Assembly (NCBI GenBank): GCA_958295665.1
Contig: OY282560.1
Span: 260,657,368 to 260,721,367 of the forward strand
Source: Tipula vernalis
Lineage: Eukaryota; Arthropoda; Insecta; Diptera; Tipulidae
Length of the DNA stretch: 64,000 bases
Direction of reading: 5' to 3'
Both the position numbers and the translations under genes were made by a program. The notes under the pieces were generated by a model. That model saw only the letters and a program-made list of their open reading frames with translations. It was not told the DNA's origin and did no database searches. The first letter of the stretch is position 1. Every line of letters begins with the position of its first letter. This document shows, piece after piece, positions 33,250 to 46,269 of the stretch.

Positions 33250-34950
33250 CCGAAAATTAACTCACAGATTTATCTCTTCCCAGTTTTATTCCAATTAATT
33301 CCATTCAAAACAAAAAAAACTAAATTAAATTAATTTAATTTAATTAAGCAGAAAACAGTGCATCTAAGTATACTGTTTTTATAAGACCAACATAGAATTC
33401 CATACAAAGACCAACATAGAAGAAACCAAACACTTATAGGAAAATCAATCACACTATCTAAACATGTACACAAAGTAAATAATTAAAAATAAATATTTTT
33501 TGTGTTCTTTTAGAGTACATATTACTTAGTAGTTTAATTTATAAAATCATCAAATGTGCATGTTTGTATATACGGGCGCTGTTTTATGAATTTTGTATAA
33601 TTAACCTAAAAACCAAGGTCTTAAGACGATCAAATTATTTCATTAAATTTGTAACGTATATGCTTACTTACAGCTCGGTTTAACAGAGATGACATTAAAA
33701 TTTCACTTTTTAATATTTAAATATACACGCAGTTACCACTAATTACGATAAGTAGTTAAACACATAATTGTATGGCTCGAATTTAAATTATAAATTATTA
33801 TTCAATATAGACGATGCATATGCGACTATTCCGCATATGTAAACCACATCCATAATATTTTTTGACCAATTTTCATATGCATTTGATTATGAAGTACATA
33901 TCTTAATACACATAAAGGTTTCGTTGTCGTAAGCTAGTATTAATGTACTCAAAAACTAATAACAAGCAGGCACTAGCTGTGGGGAGTACGTTGATGACTA
34001 TTTGACGCCGTTAATTATTCGTTCAGATGTTGGAGATTTTATTGCGGAAATATTCGCATTTGGTTTAAAGCAATGGACAGCAGCACTATTCTGGTTTTCC
34101 CAGGGAACTGCGGATTGGAAGTTGATTTTTGTGATTTTTTAGTATATTTCGGTATTATTTTTTTCAAAAGCACACTGTGGCAATTGGTATTTTATTCATA
34201 TTTTGGGAATAATAATTCCCAAACAAATTTTTGGCCAAAATTAAACAACAAAATTGTTATGAAATGGAACTATTTTTCTCAAAAATTTGAAACAAAATAC
34301 CAATCGTCACCGTATAAAAAATCACAATAAATCAATTCCCAATTCCCTGCCAAAATTATCACTGTCCCAACATTTTCGATGTTGCCCTTAACATACCATA
34401 TATCAAAACAATTTTACATCTTTAATTAAAATTTTAAAATCAAATCCTGAAAAATTATTCATTTAGAAGAAAATAAATTTCTACTCTATTCAATAGATCC
34501 ATTCTTTCAGTTTTTTTATTGGTTGCTCACTATTCGTTTGGTACTGAATGTATTCTTAAATTTTCGATTTTCTATTCATGATCGAAAAACAGATAAAATA
34601 GAATTGAAAAATTTATTTAAAAAGAACAGAAAGGAAATAAAAACAAACTGTATAGTGATTTTAACCTATTTTTGACGTTAGAATTACACCATTGAGTAAA
34701 TTTTGAATTCTGTTAAATTTTATCAAAATATTTATTAATAAGTATGCGGCAAAACTAGCATTGATATTTATTTCTTACAAAAAATTAAATAACCTAATTA
34801 AAGGGATAGAAGCAAATAAAAATAATCGGGCCGAAGCACCAAATAACGAAAAAAATACTTTTTAAAAGGCAGCTTAAAAAGAGCTGCTGAGTTAGTTTCA
34901 CTTACCATTCTGCCACTCATTACTAGATACAGAAGAGAGAATATTATAGC
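33250..34950. other. AT-rich non-coding stretch
   Basis: No element was recognised. On the minus strand near 34911-34930 a good acceptor (CTGTATCTAG) and donor (ATG/GTAAGT) bracket only 17 bases containing ATGAGTGGCAGAATG. It could be a tiny start exon but is unsupported. Confidence 0.35.
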
Positions 34951-34954
34951 ACTC

Positions 34955-36510
34955 GGTTAAGAAAAGATTGATAAAGAAAACAATTACAATACAAATCAAA
35001 CAAAAAATTCAGTTTTTATTTTTTTAAAATTCAAATTACATTTAAGAACCTGAAGATAATAATAATCATGACAGTAATTAATTTACTTTCACGTTTGATA
35101 TGATTTACCTTTTAAACCGCCTAAAACGATCTCAAGTAATTGTCAGTACACACAAAGTAGTTGAGGAAAATTGGTAAAAAGTTATTGTTTGTCTAATATT
35201 TGATGTTGTAACCTATTCATGCAACGATACTTTACAACCTTATTTTCATTGAGAAAGCAATTTTCCGGGTTATTTTGGGGGACATTTTTGTTCCATTCCT
35301 TCGCAATGACCGGTTTTAATTGTTCCTTACCGCTAATTTGGTGTTCACGGATCTCTCGCTCCAAATAATGGCATAAATTATCAATGGGGTTGAGATCTGC
35401 TGACGGGGGAGGATGGGGATAAATGTCCACTTTGCATTGTACGATAACCAATCCTTGATCAGCTTTGACGAATACTTCGGGTCATTGTCATGTATGGAGC
35501 AAAAATCTTGCCCATGTCCAATTTTCGCAGCACTTATTAACAAATTATCCTTTAAAATATCCAAATAATTAAACCGGTTCATTATGGTTTCAATGAAGGT
35601 CAAATGTACACCTACACTCCTTCAGCTAAAAGCTCCCCAAACCAATATACTTCTGCCGCCATGTTTTACTCAAGTTCAGTGTTCGGTTTCCGCCACACCA
35701 TAACTCGCCCATCTGAATCAAAAACAATAAATTTACTTTCGTCCGAGGGAATAACATTTTCCCAGGACTCTTCGGGCTCACTCACGTATCCCAATGCATA
35801 TTCCAAGCACTTTAATAATTTTTTTTAAAGAGATACTCTTGTTTGTGCAAAATGTTGCGTATTGTTTGAAGGAGCACTAAACTTTCGATTCTGTTTTATT
35901 TCCTTCTTTATTAGATGTATTTGCGTTTGTTCAGCTTTCGCTTGCAACCCAGCCCAGCAACCATCTCCAGCGATTTGGTTTTTTGGGAGTTCTGGATGAT
36001 ATATTGAATCGAAGATCGCGGGCGATTAGTTATTTTGGAAATTTCCTATAAACTTTTACCTTCACTCTCCAATTTAATGATTAATTTTTTTAATTTCTAC
36101 ACTATTTTTGGTACGAAAATCACACATTTTTTATTAACTGGACAATATTTCATTCGCCATGAAAAAGTACAATTAATTAACTTTTACGCAAAACAAAATT
36201 TCATAATTTACCGTTAGTTGAAAATAGGAGTACAACAAATAATAGATTGTTAATGAGCTAGTGTTAATTTTCACAAAAGTGCAAGTGTACGGACAATTAT
36301 TTGAGATCGATTTAGGATGTTTAAATAGTAAATCATAATAAACGTAAAAGTAAATTAATTTACATCATGATAATTATTATTTTCAAGTTGTTAAAAGTAA
36401 TTTGAGTTTAAAAAAAAAATAAAAACTGAATTTTTTGTTTGATTTGTAATTGTTGTTTTTTTATCAATGTTTCTTTAACCGAGGAGTGTACGAACAATTT
36501 TTGAGACAGT
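34955..36510 (-). mobile_element. Tc1-like element with long IR/DR ends
   Basis: Left (about 34960-35160) and right (about 36290-36485) ends match inverted over nearly 200 bp, for example ATCAAACAAAAAATTCAG. On the right a terminal motif GTGTACGAACAATTTTTGAG and an inner motif GTGTACGGACAATTATTTGA repeat each other, the IR/DR arrangement of Tc1-like elements, where both repeats bind transposase. The left inner repeat (35132-35156) is present, but the left outer one looks lost. The transposase relic is at 35182-36160. Confidence 0.85.
35182..36160 (-). pseudogene. Tc1-like transposase relic within the IR/DR element
   Basis: Blocks on the minus strand are an HTH start with the word RPRSSIQYII, then ENVIPSDESKFIVF, DGR-VMVWRKPN, MNRFNYLDILKDNLLISAAK, IHDNDPKYSSKLIKDWL and ADLNPIDNLCHYLEREI. 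The transposase cuts and pastes DNA at TA. The first two Asp are present; the third catalytic position reads Asp (NPID) instead of the usual Glu (NPIE). At least three frameshifts and several stops kill it. The C-terminal tail reaches a stop at 35182. Confidence 0.85.
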
Positions 36511-36989
36511 GGATTTTAAGCCCCATCTCTGTTTAAAATAACCCAACAGCTTATTAATTTTACTTGTTCATAACTCAACGCGCTGATTTTACTAAACATG
36601 GTGCCAATAGTCGGATAGTCAAACTATGACTATTGTGAAGGCTTAACCATTTCGAATATAATTAGAATGATGTGATTTGATTCATTGTATTATCCGATTC
36701 ATTACTAATTTTGAAGAGAATATTTAAGGTAACGTTTATGTTTGTTGCCGTATAAAACCAATGAAAATTATTTTTTTGGATTTTTTTTTCTCTTATTTAA
36801 TTCAATTATAAATAACGTTTTATTTAATATAAATTTCATAAGTAAACTCATAACTATAATATAATGTAAATAAATTCAGTTAAACTTGATGCAGAACTAT
36901 TTGTGATTCATATTTTTAATGCATAGGTATTTGTGATATGCAGAAAAATTTAAAAATAATTAGTAAATTAATTAAATTTAAAATTATTT

Positions 36990-37350
36990 TGTGAACCATT
37001 GGAACATTTTTATTACGTCCCTAGCACGTCTCGGAAGTGGTCCAAAAATTTGTTCATAAAATCGCATCGAATCTTATCCCAAATGGTTTTATTAGCTACA
37101 ATTATAAATTGTTGGGCTTACTAGACGGCGAATATCTTCAGCTTTCATTTAATTCTCCGCAAAGATAAATCGACACTCTGCTTTGGCCTAGACAACTAAT
37201 TATGTTCAATATTTTTATATATTTTCGAGGCAATGATACTTGTGTACTGAGGCGTTATTGTTCTGAAGAGCAAATTGAGGACCGACTGATTTTCCAACAA
37301 CTGGGAATACTGCCTCTCATCACATTCGACAACAATTTTTACTGAATTTA
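36990..37350 (-). pseudogene. Small Tc1/mariner-type transposase scrap
   Basis: A minus-strand frame reads VGKSVGPQFALQNNNASVHK, matching the motif around the second catalytic Asp of Tc-type transposases (usually QDNASVH) with Asp changed to Asn. Downstream a disrupted C-terminal part follows with KTIWDKIRCDFMNKFLDHF. Multiple stops and frame changes are present, and no ends were identified. Confidence 0.6.
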
Positions 37351-37359
37351 AAATAAAGT

Positions 37360-38470
37360 GCTTACAATTGTTTCCTTCCTATATGACTATGGATTTTTGT
37401 GTGAAAATTTATATTTATATTATAATAGAGTTATGAGCTTTTGTGTTATTTTTGTACAATATGTAATTTTATTTGACTGAAAAGTCGAGTGAAGAAAATG
37501 TTTATTTCTTAGTAAAACAACTCTATTTGGCAAATAAGGTATTTCTGAATATTAAAATTGAAAATGTCGTTTTTGTAATATACGTCAAACGCAAAACTAA
37601 GGCAACACAATAATCATCTTTTTATATTCTCTTTCTAAAACCTCGATTACGAAAACAAATACAAATCATCGCAACTGGTTTATTGTGTTATGAGTGAAGG
37701 TAAAGCCCTCTATGAGCATCGGTATTTCGATCGAATTGATTTATTCCTTCTTTATTCAACATAAAGTTAAAGTTTACACATTTGCAAAATCAAGGCATAT
37801 AACGAAATATTTGAATCTTCTTTAACCGCACTAGTTAGAAAAGCAGATTCAAGCTCGTTCAAATCCCTTTCAGAAAATATACATACATTAAACGGCCAGC
37901 TAAACAGACCAACAGACCAAGGACCAACTAAACAGACCAACTGAAACCGGTTCTTGTTGACGAGTGGGAACTTATATATCAAAATGACGTTAAAACGTAT
38001 TTTTTTTTATGTCATTTTGAGTATGAATCAACCGCCGCAAGGTAAGGCCCGAGGATCCGAAACATTAGCAATTAGAAATTTTCTTTTGAAATTGTTATTT
38101 TAATTTTTAATGCAGCAGCCCGAGCAAAAGAACTTAGTGAAATACATATGCACGGACGTAGTCCTACACTCGAGAATGTTTGCTATCTAATAAAGAGTAT
38201 TCCTAGTCAAAGTAACAGTAAATGCAGTATAATAAATACTAAAAAAACAAATGCGATATATGTACATATTCGCACAAGTAGTTACTTCGTTTTTAGCTAG
38301 TAGTATGTAGATACCCTATTCGTGCTAAGACAAGGAAGATACGATAAAATGATTAGTGTTTGCCGAAGAAATAATGTAAATACTGAGTTTTCCGTCGGTA
38401 AATTTCAACATGTCAGGTTACTAAGAAAACCATAAACTCAATTTCCAATTTTTTGTAGATACCGCGACTG
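37360..38470. other. Non-coding stretch
   Basis: Only local direct repeats (CCAACTAAACAGACCAAC and CAGCTAAACAGACCAAC near 37900-37940) stand out. Confidence 0.45.
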
Positions 38471-38476
38471 GTTCTA

Positions 38477-40039
38477 CAGCGGAGGCAATATATATAGGGA
38501 CAAAATTTTAATTAAACAATTGAATATTTAAAATAAGAATTCATATTACTTTTTATTCTAGTTTATATACATAAGAAAGGAACTTCAAATAATTATGCCA
38601 CATTTTGGATTTCGAGTGAACTATTGTCTTTAAAAAATAAAACAAAAAATTCTTGAAGGCAATATTTATAAGGACAGTTTGCTAATCTGTATTATATCAG
38701 CATCTTATTGTTATCCTAATAATAAGTATTACCTCCTGCTTTTATAATTACTTGTTGGAGGCAACGAGGCATCGAGTTGATATGGTTTTGCTGCAAACTT
38801 TGATCAATATTTCTCCATTCTGTGACAATGGATTTACGTAGTTGGGTAACCGTTTCAAATTGGCGGCCGTTATGGTAAACGCGGTTAGAAAGTAATGCCC
38901 AAACGTTTTCCATTGAATTAAGATCTGGACTAATCGCAGGCCACTGTAAAACATCAATACCACGTTCTGCAAAAAATGATTTTGTAAGCGAGCTGAATGT
39001 ATTGCAGCATTATTTTGCTGGAATACCCAATGTTGTTCAAGCGTATTATCCCCAAAATCAACTAAAACGTCTTCCAACAGATTTACATACTTGGCAGCAT
39101 TCATTTTAATTGATATAAAACAAATTGGAGCACGTTCTGTGTAACAAAATGCTCCCCATACCATCAGCGAGCCACCCCCAAAATTTCGTGATTGACGAGT
39201 AAGCCTGTTCTGACGAATATCCCCCCAATACCATTGCCAACCATCAGGGCCGTCAAGAGAAAACTTTTTCTCTTCGCTAAATATGACATTATGCCACTCC
39301 TTATCCCAAAATTGGTAAACCTCAGCAAATCTCAACCGAGCGATTTTATGCCTTGGTAAAAGTCGCGGACGAGCATCTCGTTTCATGTATTTCAGATGTT
39401 CTGATTCTTTTAAAATTTGCCGAATACGCTTTTTAATTGGAAGTTGAAGATACTGACCTATCTGTGCAAGAGACATTGAATCTTTAACTGCAAGTCTTTT
39501 AATCTCTTGTTTGTCACGATCAGTTATCGTTGATTTACGACTACAACGCTTTTTAATGCCATAATTATCTCGTAATGTTACGTAATTATGCACAAGGGTT
39601 TTACTTCTACATATTCTGCTAGCAATTTCACGTAATGTCAAGCCACTTTCGTAAAAAGCATCAATTTTGCCGCGCTCCGCCAAGGTTAATTGTTTTCCTC
39701 GTGACATTTTGTAATTATAACCTACAAAAAATATATTAGCCATTTATAAAAATTATTTTACGACCTAATTTGCAATAATAATATTACGAAACTTTTCACT
39801 TTTACCTCAAAATTAAAAAAAATTATGTTAAATTTCACTTTTGTCCTTATAATTTTTGCCTTTTAACGTTTGTTTTCAAATCAAAATTTATAAATGAACT
39901 GCACTAGATTGTTCTCTGTTACGCATATTATATATAAAATACTAAAACACAAATAACTGTAAATTTAAAAAAGTATACAGTGGTGGATTTAGGTGAAATT
40001 TCTAATTACAGTTCGTCCCTATATATATTGCCTCCGCTG
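38477..40039 (-). mobile_element. Complete Tc1-like element, 1563 bp, IR/DR ends
   Basis: Both ends start CAGCGGAGGCAATATATATA then GGGAC, and TA lies outside each end (38475-38476 and 40040-40041). A second, inner repeat of the same motif appears in each arm: GGCAATATTTATAAGGACA near 38660, and TGTCCTTATAATTTTTGCC near 39841-39860. That is an IR/DR layout with inverted ends about 200 bp long. It encloses a single transposase gene at 38716-39707. This is the best-preserved transposon in the window. Confidence 0.95.
38716..39707 (-). pseudogene. Tc1-like transposase, frameshifted, two catalytic Asp lost
   Basis: The start at 39707 gives MSRGKQLTLAERGKIDAF, a helix-turn-helix (REIASRICRSKTLVHNYV), a second HTH with SLAQIGQYLQLPIKK and a catalytic core. 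The core reads VIFSEEKKF, where families have SDEKKF, so the first Asp is Glu. It reads [11 protein letters not shown] where families have QQDNA, so the second Asp is Asn. The third motif [17 protein letters not shown] keeps Glu, but lies in another frame after a frameshift near 38980. The tail ends AGGNTYY at a stop at 38716. Length is close to the usual 330-340 residues. Almost no other damage is visible, so the active-site losses may be early events. Confidence 0.93.
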
Positions 40040-40049
40040 TAGGATGGCA

Positions 40050-42575
40050 GAATACAATTGTTATTGTTGTAGAACAATTTTTAATTTAAATTAGCTTATT
40101 TGCTTTTGATTATTGGGTTTTTCTAATAGATGGCGTAATTGTTCTTATATGTATTGTGTGAATCTGGTAATATGTATTGTGTGAATCTATCCTTCAAAAC
40201 TTAGTATATGGCATATGATTAAAATATAAACAAGACAGTTTTTTATTCGACTTAAAATGGAGAGTTTTGTACCAAATAATCATCATTTGCGCGTTTTTTT
40301 TTGTATTTTTTTACTATAGAGAAAGGCGCTGCTAAAAGTCATCGTTTATTTGTAGAAGCTTACGATGAACATGCTTTTTCTGAGAGTATGAGTATTGAGT
40401 AGAAGTATGAGAAGGTTTAAAGTACAAAGTATTGTAATTATATTTATGTGTGTGACCTTAAGCTTGATTCATACAAATATATGCGAAGACGAATAATTTC
40501 CGCTTTATCGAACAGCAACATGAATGCGTTGCGTATTATAATTTTAATGTTGGCTTACTGATCAAAGTGATGTTCGTTTTTTATTAGAAATATAGAGATC
40601 AGGTTACAATTTATGTACCAAATAAGATTTTATTTATTATATATTTTGTCACAAGTACATTCTTCTATAGGAGCTTAACCAGCTTTAATTGGAGAATAAT
40701 TTATTTAGTCGATGTGATAGTAAATTACTGTTTCTGTACCTATAAGAAGGCTGATCTATTTTTTTGGTGAATAGAATATTTAATTACCCCTTTTAGGCGA
40801 TTGTAATTTGTTGTTAGATTTAATTAAAATTGATTTATTTTCGTTAGTATTGATGAGTTATAACCGAATAAAAGTTGAGTTTTAGAATAAATTTAAAAGT
40901 TTAATTATTTTGACATTGTTTAACACTATTTTAAAATTGTTTCTTTTAAGATCTTATCATTAAAAGATCAAATAGGTATCCGATTTTATCCGATCACCTT
41001 AGTAAATCTTCATTGGGGTTTAAGGCGGCTGGACCAACATAATATCTGACTAGTAAACCTTTTTAATCCGGAATGATTGTCAACATTGCATGCCTCTATC
41101 TCTACTTGAAACTGAATAATTCCGCCCAGCCTACACTCACTCGAAATGATCACCACATTCATCACCAGAATCCAAAAACAAACTTAGGTAAGTAACACAA
41201 AAATGCTAATCCCATATATAGTAATCTACATAATATTTAATGTATTTATGTATTCTATAATGTAATACTCGTAAATGCTATGTTTATACATTGTACAATA
41301 TATTCGTACATATCTCGTAATATCATAAACATCCTTATCTTTCCTAAAATTAAAAAAAAAAAAAAATACAAGACAATCTATGTACTCGTAAAATGTCCTT
41401 TTTTTAATAACATTATACAGAGCATTATGTATACTTTCATTAGAATTATAAATTTAAACATCAGTCGATAAAATATAAAGCAATAACAACAACAAATACA
41501 TCATCAAATTATAATTTTAATGGGGTATATATGAGTTGAAATCATCCCCTCTCGTTATTATAAGAATATGTCAAACAAATTATAAATCAAAATTAAATTA
41601 GAATTATTTTCTGTGTAGGCTGGTAGGCTACTACTGGAGCATATTACGGAAACACTAAAAAACACTAAAAACTGAGCATAGTATATATTTTTATGTTTTT
41701 AAACAATGAGGATATACAAAGTATTTGGGTTTTTTATATTCTAGCTTATTTTATACCCTTGAAATAGAGTACTCAGAATAAAGATCAATAAATCATTATA
41801 ATTGGTGAAGTCCTATTCACTAATCATCCTATTTAAAACATAACCTGTACATATAATAAATATTTAAATGATTAGCAATATTTAAATGGAAAAATTCTCT
41901 ATTAACCATCGGGTTAATTATACAAAACCATTTAATCACACAAAAAAAGTAAAAATATGTAAACGTATTTGATTGGGCCATAATTATTAGTGACGAATAT
42001 TGCAAAATTTTTGCGAATGGATTTTGCATTTTTGTTAATAAAAATTCTGCAAAAGGTAAAATTTTTATTAGGATTTTAAAATCTTGATATTTAAAAATTG
42101 AATATAATCGAATAAATATTTATATTTTTTAGATTACATCACACAATTCTTGATTTCGGATCATTTGAACAATTAAGCCTGTTTCTAGGACCCAAACCGT
42201 CAAAACATTCATCACATGACTTATAATATATAAAATAATTTCTGTATTCACCACTAATCTGCATTAAATTGATTGTTTAATATTTTGACAAATAAATCAG
42301 AATAATGCCAATAGTGTTATTTATTCGAGTGTGTATATTTCAATTACTTAAATATAAATAAATACCTTTGAATATTTGAAGAATGTCAACAATAAAATTA
42401 TACCAATATTATTCAAATATTGTATAGACTTAAAATATTTTAGCATGACATGTCTTTAGCATGGACGTTAATCTGTAATATATTTTTTATTTGATCGTCA
42501 AATTTTGACTGCCGCATAACGCCCGCTTCATTCAAGACAAATCATACTGAAATGCGAATGTCTGTGAATTTAGAT
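40050..42575. other. AT-rich non-coding stretch
   Basis: A less AT-rich patch at 41000-41170 has no open frame with splice sites that I could support. Confidence 0.45.
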
Positions 42576-42583
42576 ATACTTAC

Positions 42584-42633
42584 TGTTCAAAACCTTCTTT
42601 GAAACAAACAATCCAATTGTGAACTTGGCTTAC
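42584..42633 (-). CDS. Candidate 50 bp internal exon of unknown gene
   Basis: On the minus strand a long polypyrimidine tract (TTTTTTTTCTTTTTC) leads to TTTTAG, and 50 bases later the donor ACA/GTAAGTAT is a near-perfect match. Only one frame is open, VSQVHNWIVCFKEGFE plus two bases of a codon. The splice signals are the strongest outside the RhoGEF exons. It could belong to the 5' part of the RhoGEF gene or to another gene. It does not connect in phase to 12620-13353 directly, so at least one further exon would be needed. Confidence 0.5.
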
Positions 42634-42639
42634 CTAAAA

Positions 42640-44630
42640 TTATGAAAAAGAAAAAAAAACTAATTGTAGTATTTGTAAACAACGAAGTTTTTGTAAGGAA
42701 AATGAATAAAATCAATCAAGGTAATTCATACTTATAAAGTTTTATTGATTAACTAATTCGATTATTCCCCGATTTATTTGCAACATTTCAATCAACTGTC
42801 AAGTTTATCGGCACATAATCCATAACCTCATGACTTCCAAATATAACAAAAACGAGGTAAAGTTGAATAAACTTGAACAAGGTATATTGCATGAAACCAC
42901 CAAGCGGACTCTAATAGCAAGGTCTAGTGACATAAGTAACATATAGTATAAACTACAAAAAAGTACTCAAACTATATAGCCGAAATTACGGCGTCATCTT
43001 CTTAGTATGAAATACGTAATTTAAGGTAAATCGAAATTACGATAAAAAATCTCTTTTGATAAGATCACGTTTTAAGATAACAATAAGACTTTGTTTTCCT
43101 TTCTATCTTATAACCCCAAAAATGCCATTTTTTTTTTGTATGTACAATTTACTTGTTCAGTTCTCTGTTGTACACACAGGTTGTTATAACATTTTTTTTT
43201 GCATTAAATTCAAAACAAACAATCGACATTGAATTAAAAGAAATTTTCTATACCCAACTTTACATACAACATAATACCTCGTCGGCTGTTTTACTTTTAT
43301 CGCTTTTATTTCTTCTTATTGTTTTTGAAATAGAAAAGAAAATTTCTTTATACCAAAAAAAAAAATAAGAATACGAAGAAAAAATTAAATTACAAATGGG
43401 AGCTAGCTTGAATGATTAGTTGGGTTGGTTTTACTTTTTATTGTGCTTTAATTTTTGTTTTGATTTCAAGCTGGTGTTTCATTAGTTTTATGATCAGTGG
43501 CAGTGGTAATCACTCGTTATGTCTTCAACATTAAAGAATGATTTTCAAGAAATTTATAACGCCACGTGTATTTAGAAGATACAGAAATTTATAGTTAGTT
43601 CTATAATTTTTGGTATAGGACAATGCACCCTAATTGTTAAAATTGTTTCAAAATGTGGAATTTATTAAACATAATGTTAAAAATATGGATTGCTTACACA
43701 AACAAATCCCTTAAATTTTTGTATTTTCGAGATCTCAAAAGTAGCATTTTGATTATCTTAAATTCTTTAATTCCAATTTTCGAGAATAATTAAAAATTTA
43801 AAAGGTGACTGATTTGGTTTAATTGGTTATTAGTGAAATAAAAGTCTCACAAAATTCAATCGGCTTTTAAATTTCCAGTTGAACTTTACTACTTTCAAAG
43901 TTAAGTCGAATATGTGCCGTACAACTTGACTTTGAGATTCCATTATTAAGTATTATTATTATTATTATTATTAATATTATTATATATATATATTATTAAG
44001 TAACATTGAACCCTAATTATATCCTCTGTGTGAAGCAGGGCTTTTATCAAAAAACAACAATAACGGATGTGTCTCCAATGTCAAAAATTAGATTCAATAT
44101 CAAGACTTAGCAAAAAAAATGCTCGACATTTTTTTATAAGTTGGTAACGTTGGTAGCCGTCAGTAAATTATCAAAATATCGACATTATTCTTTTTAATAA
44201 TAAGTACTTACTTAAGGCTTAAAAATATTTTAGCTATCGATTGGATAACTCTCTTTAATTTTAGACGAATAAATATCAAATTTAAATAAATTTTGAAAAC
44301 GTTCACCCCAACTCTGAATGTTTGAGAAAATGTGCAAATTAAATAAAATTTTGTAGAAGAAAATTGCTTTATGTATATACTCATACCAAAAGTCACAAAA
44401 AAAATTCATTTGAAAGCACATGCCATTCTGAAATTTGGTTGTCTATATCCTTTCCTTCGATTTTTTGAACATTTTGTGACTGAATCTTTCAGTGAACTTT
44501 GACTAAAAATGTTCGTTTTGTTTTATTTGATTCAGACTTTATTAATACAACAAAATTAAACAATTATACAAAAGAAGCCAAAAAATATATTGTTTGGCTG
44601 TGGCGTAACTTTAAAGAAAATTTACTTGTC
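42640..44630. other. AT-rich non-coding stretch with microsatellite
   Basis: Contains the repeat at 43949-43996. No coding sequence was recognised. Confidence 0.45.
43949..43996. repeat. (ATT)n/(AT)n compound microsatellite
   Basis: ATT units pass into an AT run and back to ATT. Confidence 0.9.
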
Positions 44631-44639
44631 ACAAGGTAG

Positions 44640-45146
44640 AAAAAAAATCTGATTTTTAGATAGGATTGTCACGTGTGATGAAAAATGGATTGTTTACTAT
44701 AATACGTTTCGAAAAAGACATTGATCACACAAAGAACGACCATGTGTGGATGTTGGCACAGCTGATATGCATCAAACAAAGTTGACTGCAAGGTTGTTGT
44801 ACTTAAAACTTCTTAAAGCTGTTGAAACGATAAACGCAGCGAGTAAGTAATATAACCAACTCGACAAATTAAAAGAATGCTTACACGAAAAGAGGCCAAA
44901 TTTGATCAATAGAAAAATAGTAATTTTTCATCAAGATAATGCACGACCAGACAGAGTTTTGAAGACCCTAGAAAAATTGCGAGATTTCAGATGGGAAATT
45001 TTAGTGCATCCGCCATATTCTCCGGATATTGCACCATCGGAATTTTATTTGTTTAGAGATCTACAAAAACATCAAGCGCTAACAAAATTAAAACATTTGA
45101 TGAATTTAAAATGGGTGTGTAAGCGACTATTTTCAATCGAAGCCTG
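44640..45146 (+). pseudogene. mariner-type transposase relic with internal deletion
   Basis: The frame gives DRIVTCDEKWIVYYN (first catalytic Asp), a shortened middle, KAVETINAASKYYNQLDKL, then IFHQDNARPDRVLKTLEKL (second Asp), HPPYSPDIAPSEFYLFRDLQ and a tail ending KRLFSIEA. The third catalytic position, Asp in mariner (APSDYHLF), is Glu here. The segment that normally links the first block to KLLK, with the WWD motif, is missing. Stops break the first third. From 44902 on the frame is open for 81 codons. Ends were not located. Confidence 0.85.
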
Positions 45147-45199
45147 AAGAGTTTTACAAAAATGATATATTTTACATTACAATATTAAATAAAAATAGT

Positions 45200-46265
45200 T
45201 TTTTTAACAAAATAAAGACCTTATGAATAACCTAATATTAGATTGAAATTCCTTTTCTTTGTGGAATTTTGACCCGTAATTTCTAAATTGTTTCGCTTAA
45301 AAAAAAATAAAACAAAGAAACTCAATCTGAAAATCTTCATTGAACATATTTAGGTAAACTTCCTTTGGAATTAGCCTAAAATTCCTTTCGACGGATTTCC
45401 GAACCTCCTTCGTTTTACAGCGAGAAATGTTGGTCGCATAATTGGATAAATGTGTTTGTATAGACATAATGAAATGTGTGAAACATTGCGACGCATAACG
45501 TTCGAATACGAGTAAGTATAAAGTTCTCAACTAAATTTCAAATTCTATTATTGCTAACAAATATTACCGTTATTACTTATATCTTTATTCAAAAATTTTA
45601 GGTACATTTTTTAATAAGTACCTAAAAAAATTAGACTTTTGACCTTTATAGAAAACAATTGGATGAAAAACAAACAAAAACACTCTATATAAGACTTACT
45701 CATTCGTTTACTTAACAAAATTAAAATAAAACATAGAAAATGAAAAGTTCTAAGAAGCTTAATTTTATTACTATTAATATTATTTTTCTCATTACCGTTT
45801 TGATCCGAACAATACACAGAAAAATAAATTTTTCAACGTCTTTCGTTGCCTTAAAAAACAAAATATTTTTTCCTTTTTTCATTTATTCAAATTCCACAAA
45901 CAGTTTTATCTCTTCCATGAAACTTTCAGGTAAGCTAACAAAATAAATGATTGGATAATAACACACAAATCTTAAAAATTGTCTGAAAAGCTAAACAATA
46001 TAATTGTAAATAAAGTATTTATGTTAAAAGCTAGTACTTATATTATAGCAAAGCAACCTTTATTTTACTAAGCCATAGTGTAAGAAACGGAGCTTTTATA
46101 AAGGAACTAGAAACAAGGAAACAACCAAAATTTTTATATGAAACTTAAATATGAGAAATCACATTTTTTTCTAAGACAAATTTTTAAATGAAAACGTTAC
46201 AAATCCTTAATTATTATCTCTGACATTCTTTCATAAATGTTTGAATTTCAACCTACTACATGAAC
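45200..46265. other. AT-rich non-coding stretch
   Basis: No feature recognised beyond a short palindrome at 45603-45632 (AGTACC/GGTACT-like words). Confidence 0.4.
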
Positions 46266-46269
46266 TGAA

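Noticed and set aside
34905..34935. Acceptor and donor bracketing ATGAGTGGCAGAATG on the minus strand
   Set aside because: An exon of 17 bases is too short to support without transcripts, and it sits beside a transposon end.
35604..35828. 74-codon plus-strand frame
   Set aside because: Antisense to the Tc1-like transposase relic at 35182-36160.
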